From an uncultured Spirochaetaceae bacterium (lineage in GTDB: Bacteria; Spirochaetota; Spirochaetia; Treponematales; Treponemataceae), in NCBI GenBank assembly GCA_902772605.1, contig CACYBG010000101.1, forward strand, positions 1-5,401: DNA of 5,401 nt, written 5' to 3'. The notes beneath the pieces were generated by a model. The model was not told the origin of the DNA, ran no database searches, and saw only the letters and a program-made list of their open reading frames with translations. Below, piece by piece: positions 5,253 through 5,401 of this stretch. How positions within the stretch are numbered: the stretch's first letter is position 1; each line of letters starts with the position of its first letter. A program made the translations under genes and the position numbers.

Positions 5253-5401
5253 AAAATCCATTTCCCGAAACAAGTCGCGAACTAAAACCCGTATTCTGCA
5301 AAAACCGATGCCGTGAAAAAATCTCTGCTGCAGTTTGCAGAATCAATGTCGGTCCTGATTTTCTTCTGATATTCAGTCTGTAAGCCCAGTGCAAAATTTC
5401 C
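5253..5401. other. Right-end region with no supported gene
   Basis: No convincing gene is visible. On the minus strand one frame is open from the window edge to a TGA at 5235-5233 (about 55 codons, beginning EILHWAYRLNIRRKSG), and another is open to a TAG near 5285. Neither has recognisable motifs, and a tail of an upstream minus-strand gene cannot be ruled out. A plus-strand open frame ending at 5383 starts inside the polymerase gene and is not credible. A perfect 10-bp inverted repeat is present: ATTCTGCAAA (5293-5302) and TTTGCAGAAT (5334-5343), 31 nt apart, with no adjoining T-run. Confidence 0.4.

Noticed and set aside
5179..5260. LexA/SOS box controlling the polymerase operon
   Set aside because: No match to CGAAC-N4-GTTCG or CTGT-N8-ACAG was found; the repeats present at 5224-5252 do not resemble them.
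5150..5383. Plus-strand open frame of 77 codons spanning the polymerase start region
   Set aside because: It begins inside the polymerase gene on the opposite strand, crosses that gene's promoter and has no recognisable motif or ribosome-binding site.

Overview
The window looks like an ordinary chromosomal stretch of a low-to-moderate GC bacterium (about 40-45% GC, sampled by eye). It holds six genes: five on the minus strand and one on the plus strand. The Y-family polymerase and its small partner resemble Firmicutes (clostridial) versions, but four of the six genes lack a Shine-Dalgarno site. That is unusual for Firmicutes and fits a spirochaete such as Treponema better. The taxonomic guess is an inference of moderate to low confidence.

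Layout, left to right. (1) Positions 1-141, minus: the first 47 residues of a MATE-family multidrug/cation antiporter that runs off the left edge. (2) Positions 142-300: a gap with the probable MATE promoter and a 41-bp imperfect palindrome flanked by CTAA direct repeats, which looks like a tiny transposon-end remnant. (3) Positions 301-1521, minus: a fold-type III PLP decarboxylase-like protein (ornithine/diaminopimelate decarboxylase superfamily) that keeps the PLP lysine but has lost several canonical active-site residues. (4) Positions 1553-1597: a strong hairpin terminator between the decarboxylase and the gene upstream of it. (5) Positions 1605-2891, minus: O-acetylhomoserine sulfhydrylase (MetY), with a clear Shine-Dalgarno, a good sigma70-type promoter and an AT-rich palindrome in its leader. 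(6) Positions 3089-3565, plus: a YkgJ-type CxxCxxCC cysteine-cluster protein, divergent from metY. (7) Positions 3587-5178, minus: a two-gene operon, first a UmuC-like Y-family DNA polymerase, then a 67-residue YolD-like protein whose ribosome-binding site overlaps the polymerase stop codon. (8) Positions 5179-5401: the polymerase promoter, overlapping inverted/direct repeats just upstream of it, and about 150 bp with no supported gene.

The genes do not form one pathway. MetY makes homocysteine from O-acetylhomoserine and sulfide. The polymerase/YolD pair is a translesion-synthesis module. The decarboxylase-like protein and the MATE exporter lie in the same direction but each appears to have its own promoter. 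The most interesting theme is regulatory: in the four genes without a Shine-Dalgarno, a -10-like hexamer lies only 6-7 nt upstream of the start codon, as expected for leaderless mRNAs. The two genes with a Shine-Dalgarno are the one with a long leader (metY) and the second gene of an operon (yolD-like). I did not find a clearly new multi-gene system.
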